Source of the DNA: Actinoplanes sp040639655
GTDB lineage: Bacteria > Actinomycetota > Actinomycetes > Mycobacteriales > Micromonosporaceae
Assembly: GCF_040639655.1 (NCBI RefSeq)
Contig: NZ_JBFAAI010000003.1
Span: 496,001 to 560,000, forward strand
Direction: 5' to 3'
DNA length: 64,000 nt
Below the pieces are notes generated by a model that did not search any database, was not told the origin of the DNA, and saw only the letters and a list, made by a program, of their open reading frames with translations. Below, in pieces: positions 48,431-57,925 of the stretch (positions are counted from its first letter, which is position 1; each line of letters opens with the position of its first letter). Position numbers and translations under genes: made by a program.

Positions 48431-48614
48431 CTGATTCCGGTTCACTGCCCGGCCGAGCCGATTCCGGTTCACTGCCCGGCCGAGCCGATTCCGGTTCCCC
48501 GCCGACCGGGCTGATTTCTGTTCGCCGCCGGCCGGGCTGATTTCTGTTCGCCGCCGGCCGGGCTGATTTCTGTTCGCCGCCGGCCGGGCTGATTTCTGTT
48601 CGCCGCCGGCCGGG
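48431..48614. repeat. 26/27-bp tandem repeat, seven units
   Basis: Two units of 27 bp (48431-48457, 48458-48484), one hybrid unit of 26 bp (48485-48510), and four identical 26-bp units (48511-48614, CTGATTTCTGTTCGCCGCCG and six more bases). The unit length is not a multiple of three and the tract lies between the stop of a small membrane protein gene (+) and the stop of the DUF6069-like gene (-), so it is non-coding. Confidence 0.95.
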
Positions 48615-48628
48615 CGGCCGCGCCGGCT

Positions 48629-49090
48629 CTATTCGGGACGGGCGGGGGTGGCCGCCGTGCGACGGGTGCCGGTCCGCCACAGGCCCGGGATGAGGACGGC
48701 CGCGACCGTGACGTGCGTGAGCGCGAGCACGATCTTGCTTCCGGTTGACGCCTGCACTCCGGCGAAGGGGGCGAACGACACCGCCAGCACCACGAGCGCC
48801 GCGACGGTCCAGATCGGGATCGCGTACCGGGTGACACGTTCGAGGACGGCGAGTGCCGCCCACCCGACCAGGCTCGAGGCCAGGGCCACGAAGGCGATCT
48901 CGGCCAGGCCGAGGTCCATGGCCGGTTGCCCCGGCGAGGTGACCACGAGGTCGTGGCCGAGCAACGGCTCGCCGACCACCCACACCAGCGCCGTGACGAG
49001 CACCGCACCCGCGACCACCAGGGCCCGGGTACCGGCCCGGCCGAACCGGTCCGTCCGTCGCGCCTGACCGGTATCCGCTGCTACCGCCAT
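48629..49090 (-). CDS. Four-helix membrane protein, DUF6069-like
   Basis: 153 aa. Four predicted membrane helices with a short extracytoplasmic segment (WVVGEPLLGHDLVVTSPGQ) after the first, as in the DUF6069 group of actinomycete membrane proteins of unknown role. Start is ATG 49090 (AAGGAG 6 bases upstream) or the adjacent ATG 49093. It is transcribed divergently from a MarR regulator with two symmetric operator-like sites in between, so it is probably controlled by that regulator. Confidence 0.75.
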   Translation of the reverse strand: MAVAADTGQARRTDRFGRAGTRALVVAGAVLVTALVWVVGEPLLGHDLVVTSPGQPAMDLGLAEIAFVALASSLVGWAALAVLERVTRYAIPIWTVAALVVLAVSFAPFAGVQASTGSKIVLALTHVTVAAVLIPGLWRTGTRRTAATPARPE

Positions 49091-49109
49091 CATGCTCTCC
49101 TTGACTAGC

Positions 49110-49172
49110 TCAACTGTTGAGTTCCTCAACTATCCGGGAGCGTAGCAGATACTTGAGGAACTCAACCATTGA
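49110..49172. promoter_or_regulatory. Paired inverted operator sites, MarR / DUF6069
   Basis: TCAACTGTTGAGTTCCTCAA (49110-49129) and its inverted relative TTGAGGAACTCAACCATTGA (49153-49172) share the core TTGAGTTCCTCAA in opposite orientation. Site one also contains the perfect palindrome TCAACTGTTGA (49110-49120). They lie in the 100-bp gap between divergent starts. This is the expected layout for autoregulated MarR repressors. Confidence 0.75.
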
Positions 49173-49191
49173 AGCCACGTACCATCGGGTC

Positions 49192-49647
49192 ATGACTGAT
49201 CAGGCCGCCGGACCAGCAGAGAGCGCGGACCAGCTCATCACCGAGCTTGCCGACCTGGTGTTCGCGACGGCCGGGCGGCTCCGGCACGGCTTCAACTCGG
49301 CCGCGGCCGAGCTGGACCTACCGCCCGCCCAGGCCCTCGCCCTGGTCAACCTGCGCGGCTCGGTGCCGATGCGGGACCTCGCCGACCAGCTGAGCTGCGA
49401 CGCGTCCAACGTGACCGGAATCGTCGACGGGCTGGAACGCCGCGGCCTGGTCACTCGCTGCACCGACCCCGCGGACCGCCGGGTCAAACGGCTGGTTCTC
49501 ACCGACGAGGGACAACGCCGTCGTGACGTGCTGGCCGCGAGATCCCACGACCGCGCCACCGAACTGTTCGACCTGCCGGACGGTGACCGGCAGCGGCTGC
49601 GCGACCTTCTCGCGACAGTCGCCGGTACCGGTCAGCGGCACCCGTGA
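49192..49647 (+). CDS. MarR-family transcriptional regulator
   Basis: 151 aa from ATG 49192. LDLPPAQALALVNLRGSVPM and RDLADQLSCDASNVTGIVDG are the winged helix-turn-helix and GLVTRCTDPADRRVKRLVLT is the wing, all typical of MarR. MarR proteins are dimeric repressors released by small phenolic or drug-like ligands. The intergenic operator pair suggests control of its own gene and of the DUF6069-like gene. Confidence 0.93.
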   Translation: MTDQAAGPAESADQLITELADLVFATAGRLRHGFNSAAAELDLPPAQALALVNLRGSVPMRDLADQLSCDASNVTGIVDGLERRGLVTRCTDPADRRVKRLVLTDEGQRRRDVLAARSHDRATELFDLPDGDRQRLRDLLATVAGTGQRHP

Positions 49648-49732
49648 TCGAGCGCCCCGGGCCGTTCGACCGGCAACGCGGCACACGGCGGGAACGTGGC
49701 CCGGGGCGTCTGGATGATGTGGATGGCCGGGG

Positions 49733-50149
49733 TCAGGCCACGAAGATGCAGAAGATGTGGCCGTCCGGGTCGGCGTAAGCGCGCAGCGGCTCGTCCGGGT
49801 CGTCACGGCGGTCGAAGCGCAGCGTTCCGCCCAGCGCCAGCACGCGCTCGTGCTGACGGTCCAGTTCCTCGGGGGAGCTCACCGACGTGTCCAGGTGCAT
49901 CTGCTGTGGCACCTCGCCGGACGGCCAGCTCGTCGGGCGTACGCCATCGGTCTGCTGGAACGCCAGACGCCACGAACCGTCGGGTGACACCAGCACCAGC
50001 CAGCCGTTCTCCTGCGGATTCTCGGTGCCCGCCGGAGGCGGCTCGTCGCCTTTGCGGTATTCCAGACCGAGCAGCTGACGGTAGAACTCGGCGAGACGGC
50101 GTGCGTCCGTGGTGTCCAGCACGAACGACTGCAGCTTCGGAACGGTCAT
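49733..50149 (-). CDS. VOC-superfamily (glyoxalase-like) protein
   Basis: 138 aa from ATG 50149. KLQSFVLDTTDARRLAEFYR, LLGLEYRKGDEPPP, QQMHLDTSVSSPEELDRQH and LRAYADPDGHIFCIFVA form the two beta-alpha-beta-beta-beta halves of the vicinal oxygen chelate fold. Such small single-domain proteins may be metal-dependent enzymes or drug-binding proteins. A UGT glycosyltransferase starts divergently only 30 bp away. Confidence 0.88.
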   Translation of the reverse strand: MTVPKLQSFVLDTTDARRLAEFYRQLLGLEYRKGDEPPPAGTENPQENGWLVLVSPDGSWRLAFQQTDGVRPTSWPSGEVPQQMHLDTSVSSPEELDRQHERVLALGGTLRFDRRDDPDEPLRAYADPDGHIFCIFVA

Positions 50150-50167
50150 GCCGTTGGCGTACCCGCC

Positions 50168-50176
50168 TACAGTGTA
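50168..50176. promoter_or_regulatory. Overlapping divergent -10 elements
   Basis: TACAGT (50168-50173) on the plus strand lies 6 bases before the glycosyltransferase ATG (50180), so that transcript would be leaderless. TACACT on the minus strand (50176-50171) overlaps it and stands about 21 bases before the VOC start. The two promoters cannot be occupied at once if both are used. Confidence 0.45.
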
Positions 50177-50179
50177 TTG

Positions 50180-51265
50180 ATGCGTGTTCTCGTGGTATCG
50201 GCACCGCTGGTGGGGCATGTGTTTCCGATGGTTCCGCTGGCCGGGGCGCTGCGCGACGCCGGGCACGAGGTGGTGTTCGCGACCGCCGGTGACGGGCTGC
50301 GGGTGGCGGAGGCCGGCTTCGAGGTACGGGACGTGGCGCCCGGATTCCGATTCGGCCGGGTGGCGGCCGGTGCGATGCTGCGGCGTCCGATGCTGATCAG
50401 GGCGGAGCTGGCCGGGACCGCCGGTACCCGAGTGGTGGGCCACCTGTTCGGAGCGGTGAACGACCGGCTGCTCGGTGGCGTGCAGCGGGTCGCCGAACAG
50501 TGGCGGCCGGATCGGATCGTGTTCGAACCGCTGGCGGCGGCCGGTGCGGTGGCCGCGGCCCGGCTCGGCGTACCCGGCATCCTGCAGGAGAATTCGCTGT
50601 TCGACGGCCCGGCGCTGCTGGCGGCGACCCGGATGCGGGGGCGTCCCGGGTTCGCGGCGCCGGCCGTGGTGATCCGGGTGACGCCGGCGAGTGTGGCCGG
50701 GCGGAGCACGCACCTGCCGATGCGGTTCGTGCCGTACGCGGGTGACGGCCCGCTGCCGGAGTGGCTGGCCGGTCCGCCGTCCCGGCCACGGATCCTGGTG
50801 AGCCGCAGCACCGTGCCGCAGCCGGGCCGGGACCGGGTGATGGCACGGGTGGCGGAGGCGGCCGGGCAGATCGACGCCGATGTCGTCCTGATCCGGCCGA
50901 ACATCGACGCGCGGACCCTGCCGCCGAACGTGCGCGCCACCGACTGGGTGCCGATTCCGGCGGCGCTGGCGGCGGGGGCCGTGATCGTCCATCACGGCGG
51001 TGCGGGCACCACGCTGAGCGCGCTGCACGCGGGTGCGGCTCAGCTGATCATCCGGGGTGCCGGGGATCGGCGGCACAACGCCGAACTGGTCGCGGCCCGT
51101 GGCGCGGGGATCGCCGCCGACGAGCGTGACATCTCACCGGCGCTGCTCACCCGCCTGATCACCGACCCGGCGCTGCCGTCGGCGGCTCGCGAGGTCAGTG
51201 CCGAGATCGCGGCGATGCCCCCGCCGGAGCAGCTGGTGGAGGCGATCCGGCAGGCGGTCGGGTGA
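50180..51265 (+). CDS. UGT-type glycosyltransferase (GT1, YjiC-like)
   Basis: 361 aa. RVLVVSAPLVGHVFPMVPLA at the N-terminus and VIVHHGGAGTTLSALHAGAA near the C-terminus are the acceptor-side and nucleotide-sugar-binding segments of GT1/UGT-like enzymes that glycosylate macrolides, aglycones or flavonoids. The expected GDRRHNAELVA helix follows. The sugar donor and acceptor are unknown. ATG 50180 probably on a leaderless transcript. Lies near a second UGT gene with its own regulator (52125-53294). Confidence 0.9.
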   Translation: MRVLVVSAPLVGHVFPMVPLAGALRDAGHEVVFATAGDGLRVAEAGFEVRDVAPGFRFGRVAAGAMLRRPMLIRAELAGTAGTRVVGHLFGAVNDRLLGGVQRVAEQWRPDRIVFEPLAAAGAVAAARLGVPGILQENSLFDGPALLAATRMRGRPGFAAPAVVIRVTPASVAGRSTHLPMRFVPYAGDGPLPEWLAGPPSRPRILVSRSTVPQPGRDRVMARVAEAAGQIDADVVLIRPNIDARTLPPNVRATDWVPIPAALAAGAVIVHHGGAGTTLSALHAGAAQLIIRGAGDRRHNAELVAARGAGIAADERDISPALLTRLITDPALPSAAREVSAEIAAMPPPEQLVEAIRQAVG

Positions 51266-51398
51266 AGATCGGCCGCCGAGCGAGCGCGTTCCCCGCCCGT
51301 GCACCACGAAGATCGCCCACATGTTCCGGTACCACGGCCACAGATAGCCGGCCGTCGGCCCGAGCGCGCCGGTCGAGGTGATCGTCCGCAGCCGGCCG

Positions 51399-52022
51399 TC
51401 ATGGACTGCCGGTGGCACCGTGCGCCGTCCCGGAGCGGACCGCCCCCGGCCGCAGCGCGTCGAGCGCCAGATCGACGATGCCGTCGGCGTAGTCGTCGGT
51501 GAGCGGGCCGGTGCGCATCATCCAGCGGTGATACGCGGGCCCGATCAGCAGCTCGACGGCCTGGTCGAGGTCGACGTCCTCGCGCAGCTGACCGGCGGCG
51601 CGGGCTGATCGCAACCGGTCCTTGACGGTGTCGAGCTGTGGTCGTAGCAGCCGGTCACGCATCCGCTCGGCGAAGTCGTCGCTGGACAGGGTCTCGATGG
51701 TGAGGGCGCGGGTGGTGGCCGACAACCGGCTGTCGGCTAGCTCGGCGACGATCGCGCGGAAGACGGCCCGCAGGTCGCCCTCGAGGTCGCCGGTGTCCGG
51801 CAGGGTGGGCGGCCCGTCCGGGCCGATCTGTTCGACGAGGGCGTCGAGAACGACCGGGCCGCGCCCGCCCCACCATCGGTAGATGGTCTGTTTGCCGACG
51901 CCGGCGCGGGCAGCGATGGCTTCGACGGTGAGGTCGGCGTAGCCCTTCTCCTCGAGCAGCCCCAGAGCGGCCTGGAGGATCGCGGACCGGGAGCGTTCGC
52001 TGCGGCGGGTGGCGTCGGGCAT
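51399..52022 (-). CDS. TetR-family regulator of the adjacent glycosyltransferase
   Basis: 207 aa from ATG 52022. RSAILQAALGLLEEKGYADL, TVEAIAARAGVGKQTIYRWW and GPVVLDALVEQIG form the TetR helix-turn-helix; the C-terminal domain resembles TetR_C_16/AcrR-like ligand pockets (AVELLIGPAYHRWMM). Two perfect operator-like palindromes lie between it and the divergent glycosyltransferase gene, so it is very likely an autoregulated repressor that senses the glycosylation substrate. Confidence 0.93.
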   Translation of the reverse strand: MPDATRRSERSRSAILQAALGLLEEKGYADLTVEAIAARAGVGKQTIYRWWGGRGPVVLDALVEQIGPDGPPTLPDTGDLEGDLRAVFRAIVAELADSRLSATTRALTIETLSSDDFAERMRDRLLRPQLDTVKDRLRSARAAGQLREDVDLDQAVELLIGPAYHRWMMRTGPLTDDYADGIVDLALDALRPGAVRSGTAHGATGSP

Positions 52023-52042
52023 GCCGCAGATCCTACCGCGAA

Positions 52043-52098
52043 CGAGACGCGACGTCTCGTCTTGACAGGACGGCACTGAGACGAGACGCTACGTCTCG
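52043..52098. promoter_or_regulatory. Duplicated TetR operator
   Basis: CGAGACG-CGA-CGTCTCG (52043-52059) and CGAGACG-CTA-CGTCTCG (52082-52098) are two near-identical palindromes 39 bp apart on centre; the second extends to 10-bp arms. TTGACA (52062-52067) stands between them and could be a rightward -35 element, so binding would cover the promoter of the glycosyltransferase gene and of the regulator. Confidence 0.85.
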
Positions 52099-52124
52099 TC
52101 TTGTTGAACGACTTGGAGGTCACC

Positions 52125-53294
52125 GTGCCGCACATCGCCATGGTCAGCATCCCGTTCCCCGGCCACGTCAACCCCAGCATCGAGGTCATCCGGGAACTCG
52201 TGACCCGTGGCCACCGGGTCACCTATGCCAACGACCCCTCCTACGCCGAGATCATCGAAGCCACCGGCGCCGAGTTCCGGCCATATCGATCCACCCTGAC
52301 GGGCGGCAACGACGGGTCCGACGGCGACGTGATCGACCAGCTCACCCTTTTCCTCGACGACGGGATCGCGATGCTCCCGCAACTGCGCGAGGCCTACCAG
52401 CACGACCGGCCCGACCTGTTCCTGTACGACATCGCGGGTGCCCCGGCCCGGCTGCTCGCCGAGCAGTGGGGCATCCCGTCGATGCAGCTCTCCCCCACCT
52501 TCGTCGCCTGGGACGGCTATGAGCAGGAGATGGCGCCGATGGTCGAGGCGATGCGCACCGACCCGCGCGGAGCCGCCTATTACCGCCGGTTCGAACAGTG
52601 GCTGACCGAGAACGGATCCTCCGTCACCGACAGCATGGCCTTCCAGGGCCGTCCCGACCGGTCGCTGGTCCTCATCCCGCGCGTCATGCAGCCGAACGCC
52701 GACCGGGTCGACGACAAGGTCTTCTCCTTCGCGGGCCCCATCCTCGGCGATCGCGCCGGCCAGGGCGGCTGGACCCGGCCCCCGGACGCCGGCAATGTGC
52801 TGCTCATCTCGCTGGGCTCGGCGTTCACCGAACATCCGGAGTTCTACCGGCGCTGCGTCGAGGCCTTCGGCGGGCTGCCCGGCTGGCACGTCGTCCTGCA
52901 GATCGGCAAGCACGTCGACCCCGCGGTGCTCGGCGAGCTGCCCGGCAACATCGAGGTCCACCCCTGGGTGCCGCAGCTGGAGATCCTGCGCCAGGCGCAG
53001 GCGTTCCTCACCCACGCCGGCATGGGCGGCAGCGTCGAGGGCCTCTACTGCGGCACCCCGATGCTTGTCGCGCCGCAGGCCGTGGACCAGTTCGGCAACG
53101 CCGACCGCCTGGTCGAGCTGGGAGTGGCCCGGCGGATCGGCACCGAGACCGGTGCGGCGGAGCTGCGGGAGACGTTCCTCGCTCTGATCAACGACCCGGA
53201 AGTACGCCGGGCGAGCGCCGGGATCAGCCGGAAGCTGCGCGAGAACAGCGGTGCCGGATACGCCGCGACGCTCATCGAGAACGCCGCGGCGTGA
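52125..53294 (+). CDS. OleD/MGT-like macrolide-type glycosyltransferase
   Basis: 389 aa from the GTG at 52125, chosen because GGAGG lies 5 bases upstream; a TTG at 52101 is unlikely. IAMVSIPFPGHVNPSIEVIR, LYDIAGAPARLLAEQWGIPS, VLLISLGSAFTEHPEFYRRC, EVHPWVPQLEILRQAQAFLT and HAGMGGSVEGLYCGTPMLVA, with Gln/Asp in APQAVDQFGNADRL, match the OleD/MGT group. Known members inactivate macrolides by transferring glucose from UDP-glucose. Paired with a TetR and duplicated operator, it is a likely inducible xenobiotic or antibiotic modification gene; no macrolide cluster is present. Confidence 0.92.
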   Translation: MPHIAMVSIPFPGHVNPSIEVIRELVTRGHRVTYANDPSYAEIIEATGAEFRPYRSTLTGGNDGSDGDVIDQLTLFLDDGIAMLPQLREAYQHDRPDLFLYDIAGAPARLLAEQWGIPSMQLSPTFVAWDGYEQEMAPMVEAMRTDPRGAAYYRRFEQWLTENGSSVTDSMAFQGRPDRSLVLIPRVMQPNADRVDDKVFSFAGPILGDRAGQGGWTRPPDAGNVLLISLGSAFTEHPEFYRRCVEAFGGLPGWHVVLQIGKHVDPAVLGELPGNIEVHPWVPQLEILRQAQAFLTHAGMGGSVEGLYCGTPMLVAPQAVDQFGNADRLVELGVARRIGTETGAAELRETFLALINDPEVRRASAGISRKLRENSGAGYAATLIENAAA

Positions 53295-53296
53295 GG

Positions 53297-53875
53297 TCAG
53301 ACGGTCCGCAGAAGCGTCCAGCCGGAGTCACGGGCGCGAGCCGCGGCCAGCACCCCGGCGACCGCGGCCGCGTTCGTGATCTCGCCTCGGAACACCATGG
53401 CGACGCACTCGTCCAGGGGGACGCGGCGCACCTCGATGTCGGCCTCCTCCGCGGTGCGCTCGTGGCGGTCCGCATCGGGCACCGGCGCCAGGTCACGGGC
53501 CAGGAACACCCGGACCGACTCGTCGGCGAAGCCGGGTGAGGTGTGCAGATCGACCAGCCGATCGATCCGCCCGGCCGTGAGGTCGACCTCCTCGGCCAGC
53601 TCGCGGGCCGCGGTGAGCGTCTCGTCCTCACCGGGCACGTCACGCAGGCCGGCCGGCAGCTCCCAGAGGTGCCGGCCGACCGGGTGACGGTACTGCTTGA
53701 TCAGCACGACCCGATCGGCGTCGTCGACGGCGACCACGACGACGGCACCGCGGTTCTCCACCACGTCGCGGGCGGCGGTGCTGCCGTCCGACATGGTCAC
53801 CTGGTCGGTGTAGACGGAGAAGATCGCACCGTGGTAACGCTCGGCCCGGGACACCGTCTCGTGGGCGAACGTCAT
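53297..53875 (-). CDS. NUDIX hydrolase (ADP-ribose pyrophosphatase-like)
   Basis: 192 aa. The NUDIX box is LRDVPGEDETLTAARELAEEVDL: G-x5-E-x7-REL-x-EE are present, but the last Gly of the canonical box is Asp, as in several functional actinobacterial members. VLIKQYRHPVGRHLWELPAG precedes it as in ADP-ribose pyrophosphatases. It cleaves ADP-ribose or related nucleotide sugars. The ATG is one base from the pyrG stop, so both are translated from one message; this pairing is conserved in actinobacteria. Confidence 0.92.
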   Translation of the reverse strand: MTFAHETVSRAERYHGAIFSVYTDQVTMSDGSTAARDVVENRGAVVVVAVDDADRVVLIKQYRHPVGRHLWELPAGLRDVPGEDETLTAARELAEEVDLTAGRIDRLVDLHTSPGFADESVRVFLARDLAPVPDADRHERTAEEADIEVRRVPLDECVAMVFRGEITNAAAVAGVLAAARARDSGWTLLRTV

Positions 53876-53876
53876 G

Positions 53877-55571
<1,695 letters not shown>

Positions 55572-55690
55572 GGCCCGCTCCCGTGGTCGCCGTTAACAGG
55601 TTCTTGCGGCCGGGGCAGGACCCCATCCACGGGAGTTCACCGTAACACCGATTGCTGTCACCTCCACGTTCGGGCTGGTGGACGTGCGTG

Positions 55691-57925
55691 TCATGGCACA
55701 GTTAACGGATCTTCGTCGGATTTACGTAGTAGTGGGCCACCGGGACCGTCGGTCTCGCCCGGAGCGGGGGTCCGGTCGGCGGCGTGCAGCAGCACCCGCA
55801 GGGCCGTGAGCACCGCGATCGGCGCCGCCGCGGCGGCCGCGGCCCCGGCCACGCCGAGAGCGGTGCCACCGAGCACACCGGCGATCAGCGTCGTCACCAC
55901 CGTCCCGGCGACGCCGCCCCGGACCGCCGGATGCAGGCCGTAGACCCGGTTCAGCCCGCCCCAGGGGGAGAACTGGCAGAACAACAGCATCACCGCGCCG
56001 CACAGGGCCAGCAGCGTGAGGGGACTGTCCACCAGGGCCTGGCCGTTGGCGGTCGCGGCACGCTGCATCGCCGGGCCGGCCGTGCCGTCGCCGAGCGCGG
56101 TGAGGAACCGGCCGAGCGTCCCCTGCTCCAGCGGCGCCCGCCGCAGGTCGAGGACCGCGAACGTGATGGTCACCACCACCCCGGTCAGTGCCGCCCAGGC
56201 GAACCGCGGGAAGGTCAGCCAGCCGCCGGTGCTGATCACCGCGGCCACGCAGGCGCCGGCGGTGACCGCGATCGCGCCGACCGGATCGGCGCCCAGGTGC
56301 GTGCTGCCGACCATGACCACACCGAGGCCGCCGAAGGTGACCATGACCAGCGGGCGCCAGCGCCGGGTCACCCACTGTGCCAGCGAGCCGCCGAGCAGGA
56401 ACAGCCCGGCCACGAAGACGCCGAGGCCGACACTGCCGAGCCCGGCGTAGCGCACACCGTGGATCGCCGAGTAGCCGGCCACCGAGTTGAGCTGCAGCCG
56501 GGCCCCGGTGGCCAGGTCCACGGCCACCGCCAGCGCACTGACCGCGGCGACCGCGGCCATCGGCCACAGCGTCCGCTGGTAACGCGGCGCGAGCCGGATC
56601 AGCAGTGTTCCCACCGCCATCAGAACGGCCGTCGCCGACCCGAACATCCACGCCGGATGGGCGCTGCTCCACCACGGCACCACGTCGGCGATCAGGGCCG
56701 CCGGGATCGCCAGCCCGGCCGCGATCAGCGCCAGCTCGGCCAGTTCGACGAGGCGGCGCGGCGGCAGCGGCGGCCCGAGCGGACCGGCGTGCTGGCGGGC
56801 CCGGACCAGCACCGGGACCACCGCGATGAAGAGCACCAGCTGCAGGACCGCCAGCACGGTGAAGAAGATCTCGGCGACGCCACGCTGGGCGATCGCCCGC
56901 CGGTCGGCGTCCTGCCGGCCCTGCATCGCCGCGGCCGGATCGGCGGCACGGCCCGGCGTGACACCGGCCGTGTACCCGGCGAACAGTTTCTCCGGCACCG
57001 GTTTACCGAGTGCCGACAGCACGGTCGGAGCCAGATCGACGAGCTGCAGGTACCCCTCCCGGCCGGTACCGGCCGAGGTGAGCCAGCCGCCCTCCCAGCC
57101 GGGGCCTTCGGCGATCGCCACGTGCAGGCGTGACGTGGTGTCGGTGTCGGCGAGGCCGGCGATCAGCATCATGGAGCGTTCCGGGCGGGCGGCGAGGACC
57201 CTGGCGAGGGTACGGTCGGCGGCCTCCACCGCCGTCCGGCGGGCCGCCCCGTCGCCCTCGATCGTGCCGAGGTCGACGATGCTCAGCACACAGTCGTCGA
57301 GCAGCTCGGCCGGGTTCGCCGGCAGTTCGGCGACGTACCGGTCGACCCGGCCGAACGGGCGGGCCGCCGCGATGGCCGCACCGGGACCGACGGCCACCGA
57401 GCAGCGCACCGACTCGGCCAGGGCGCCGGGCGTCGTCCCGTACGGCATCCGGTCCTGGTTGTTGCGGACCACCGTGGGCTGGTCGGTGAGGTTGGCGCCG
57501 CGCCCGTCCGGCTGGGTGAGGCGTGGCTGGGCCGCCGGGCAGCGGCCGGTCACCGTGCGGGTGTCCCAGGCCGCGTAGTTGCCGGCGCCGAGCGTCAGCC
57601 AGCCGTCGGACGGACAGGTCACCGAATGCGCCGACCGCACCGACAGCCAGCCGACCGACCCACGGGTCGCCTCCTGCCACAGCGCCGGGGTGCGCTGCGG
57701 ATCGAGGTCCTCCCAGCGCAGCCCGGCCGCGGCCGCGACCACCACGTAGTCGGCTTCGCCGCCGCGCTGCCGTTCGGCCGGCCGGAGCGCCAGGATGGCC
57801 AGGCTCGCCGCGGCGACCAGCATCACCAGCAGATAGGGCACCCAGGCGGCGACGACCGGCCCGCGCGGGGTGCCCGGCGGGCGGACCCGGCGCAACCGGT
57901 CGAGTGGGCCACGCTTCTCCGTCAC
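55691..57925 (-). CDS. Large membrane protein with phosphatase-like N-domain
   Basis: 744 aa. One membrane helix near residues 28-47 is followed by an extracytoplasmic domain to about 350 with an alkaline-phosphatase/sulfatase-like order: DYVVVAAAAGLRWEDLDP, WLTLGAGNYAAWDTR, SMMLIAGLADTDTTSRLHVA and YLQLVDLAPTVLSALGKPVP. About ten further membrane helices fill the C-terminal half. The metal-binding residues of true alkaline phosphatases are not clearly all present, so activity is open. The ATG overlaps the stop of the GT4 gene by 4 bases. It sits in the operon of the lipid-linked glycan genes. Confidence 0.75.
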   Translation of the reverse strand: MTEKRGPLDRLRRVRPPGTPRGPVVAAWVPYLLVMLVAAASLAILALRPAERQRGGEADYVVVAAAAGLRWEDLDPQRTPALWQEATRGSVGWLSVRSAHSVTCPSDGWLTLGAGNYAAWDTRTVTGRCPAAQPRLTQPDGRGANLTDQPTVVRNNQDRMPYGTTPGALAESVRCSVAVGPGAAIAAARPFGRVDRYVAELPANPAELLDDCVLSIVDLGTIEGDGAARRTAVEAADRTLARVLAARPERSMMLIAGLADTDTTSRLHVAIAEGPGWEGGWLTSAGTGREGYLQLVDLAPTVLSALGKPVPEKLFAGYTAGVTPGRAADPAAAMQGRQDADRRAIAQRGVAEIFFTVLAVLQLVLFIAVVPVLVRARQHAGPLGPPLPPRRLVELAELALIAAGLAIPAALIADVVPWWSSAHPAWMFGSATAVLMAVGTLLIRLAPRYQRTLWPMAAVAAVSALAVAVDLATGARLQLNSVAGYSAIHGVRYAGLGSVGLGVFVAGLFLLGGSLAQWVTRRWRPLVMVTFGGLGVVMVGSTHLGADPVGAIAVTAGACVAAVISTGGWLTFPRFAWAALTGVVVTITFAVLDLRRAPLEQGTLGRFLTALGDGTAGPAMQRAATANGQALVDSPLTLLALCGAVMLLFCQFSPWGGLNRVYGLHPAVRGGVAGTVVTTLIAGVLGGTALGVAGAAAAAAAPIAVLTALRVLLHAADRTPAPGETDGPGGPLLRKSDEDPLTVP

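Noticed and set aside
48431..48614. CRISPR array
   Set aside because: The units are head to tail with no spacers of unique sequence, and no cas genes are in the window.
51266..51398. Possible gene remnant read leftwards (segment like TAGYLWPWYRNMWAIFVVHG)
   Set aside because: A short stretch looks protein-like, but it runs into the antisense of the glycosyltransferase gene and could not be assigned to any family; too weak to report as a gene.
46395..53294. Secondary-metabolite gene cluster around the two glycosyltransferases
   Set aside because: No polyketide, peptide, terpene or deoxysugar genes are present; the genes fit detoxification better.
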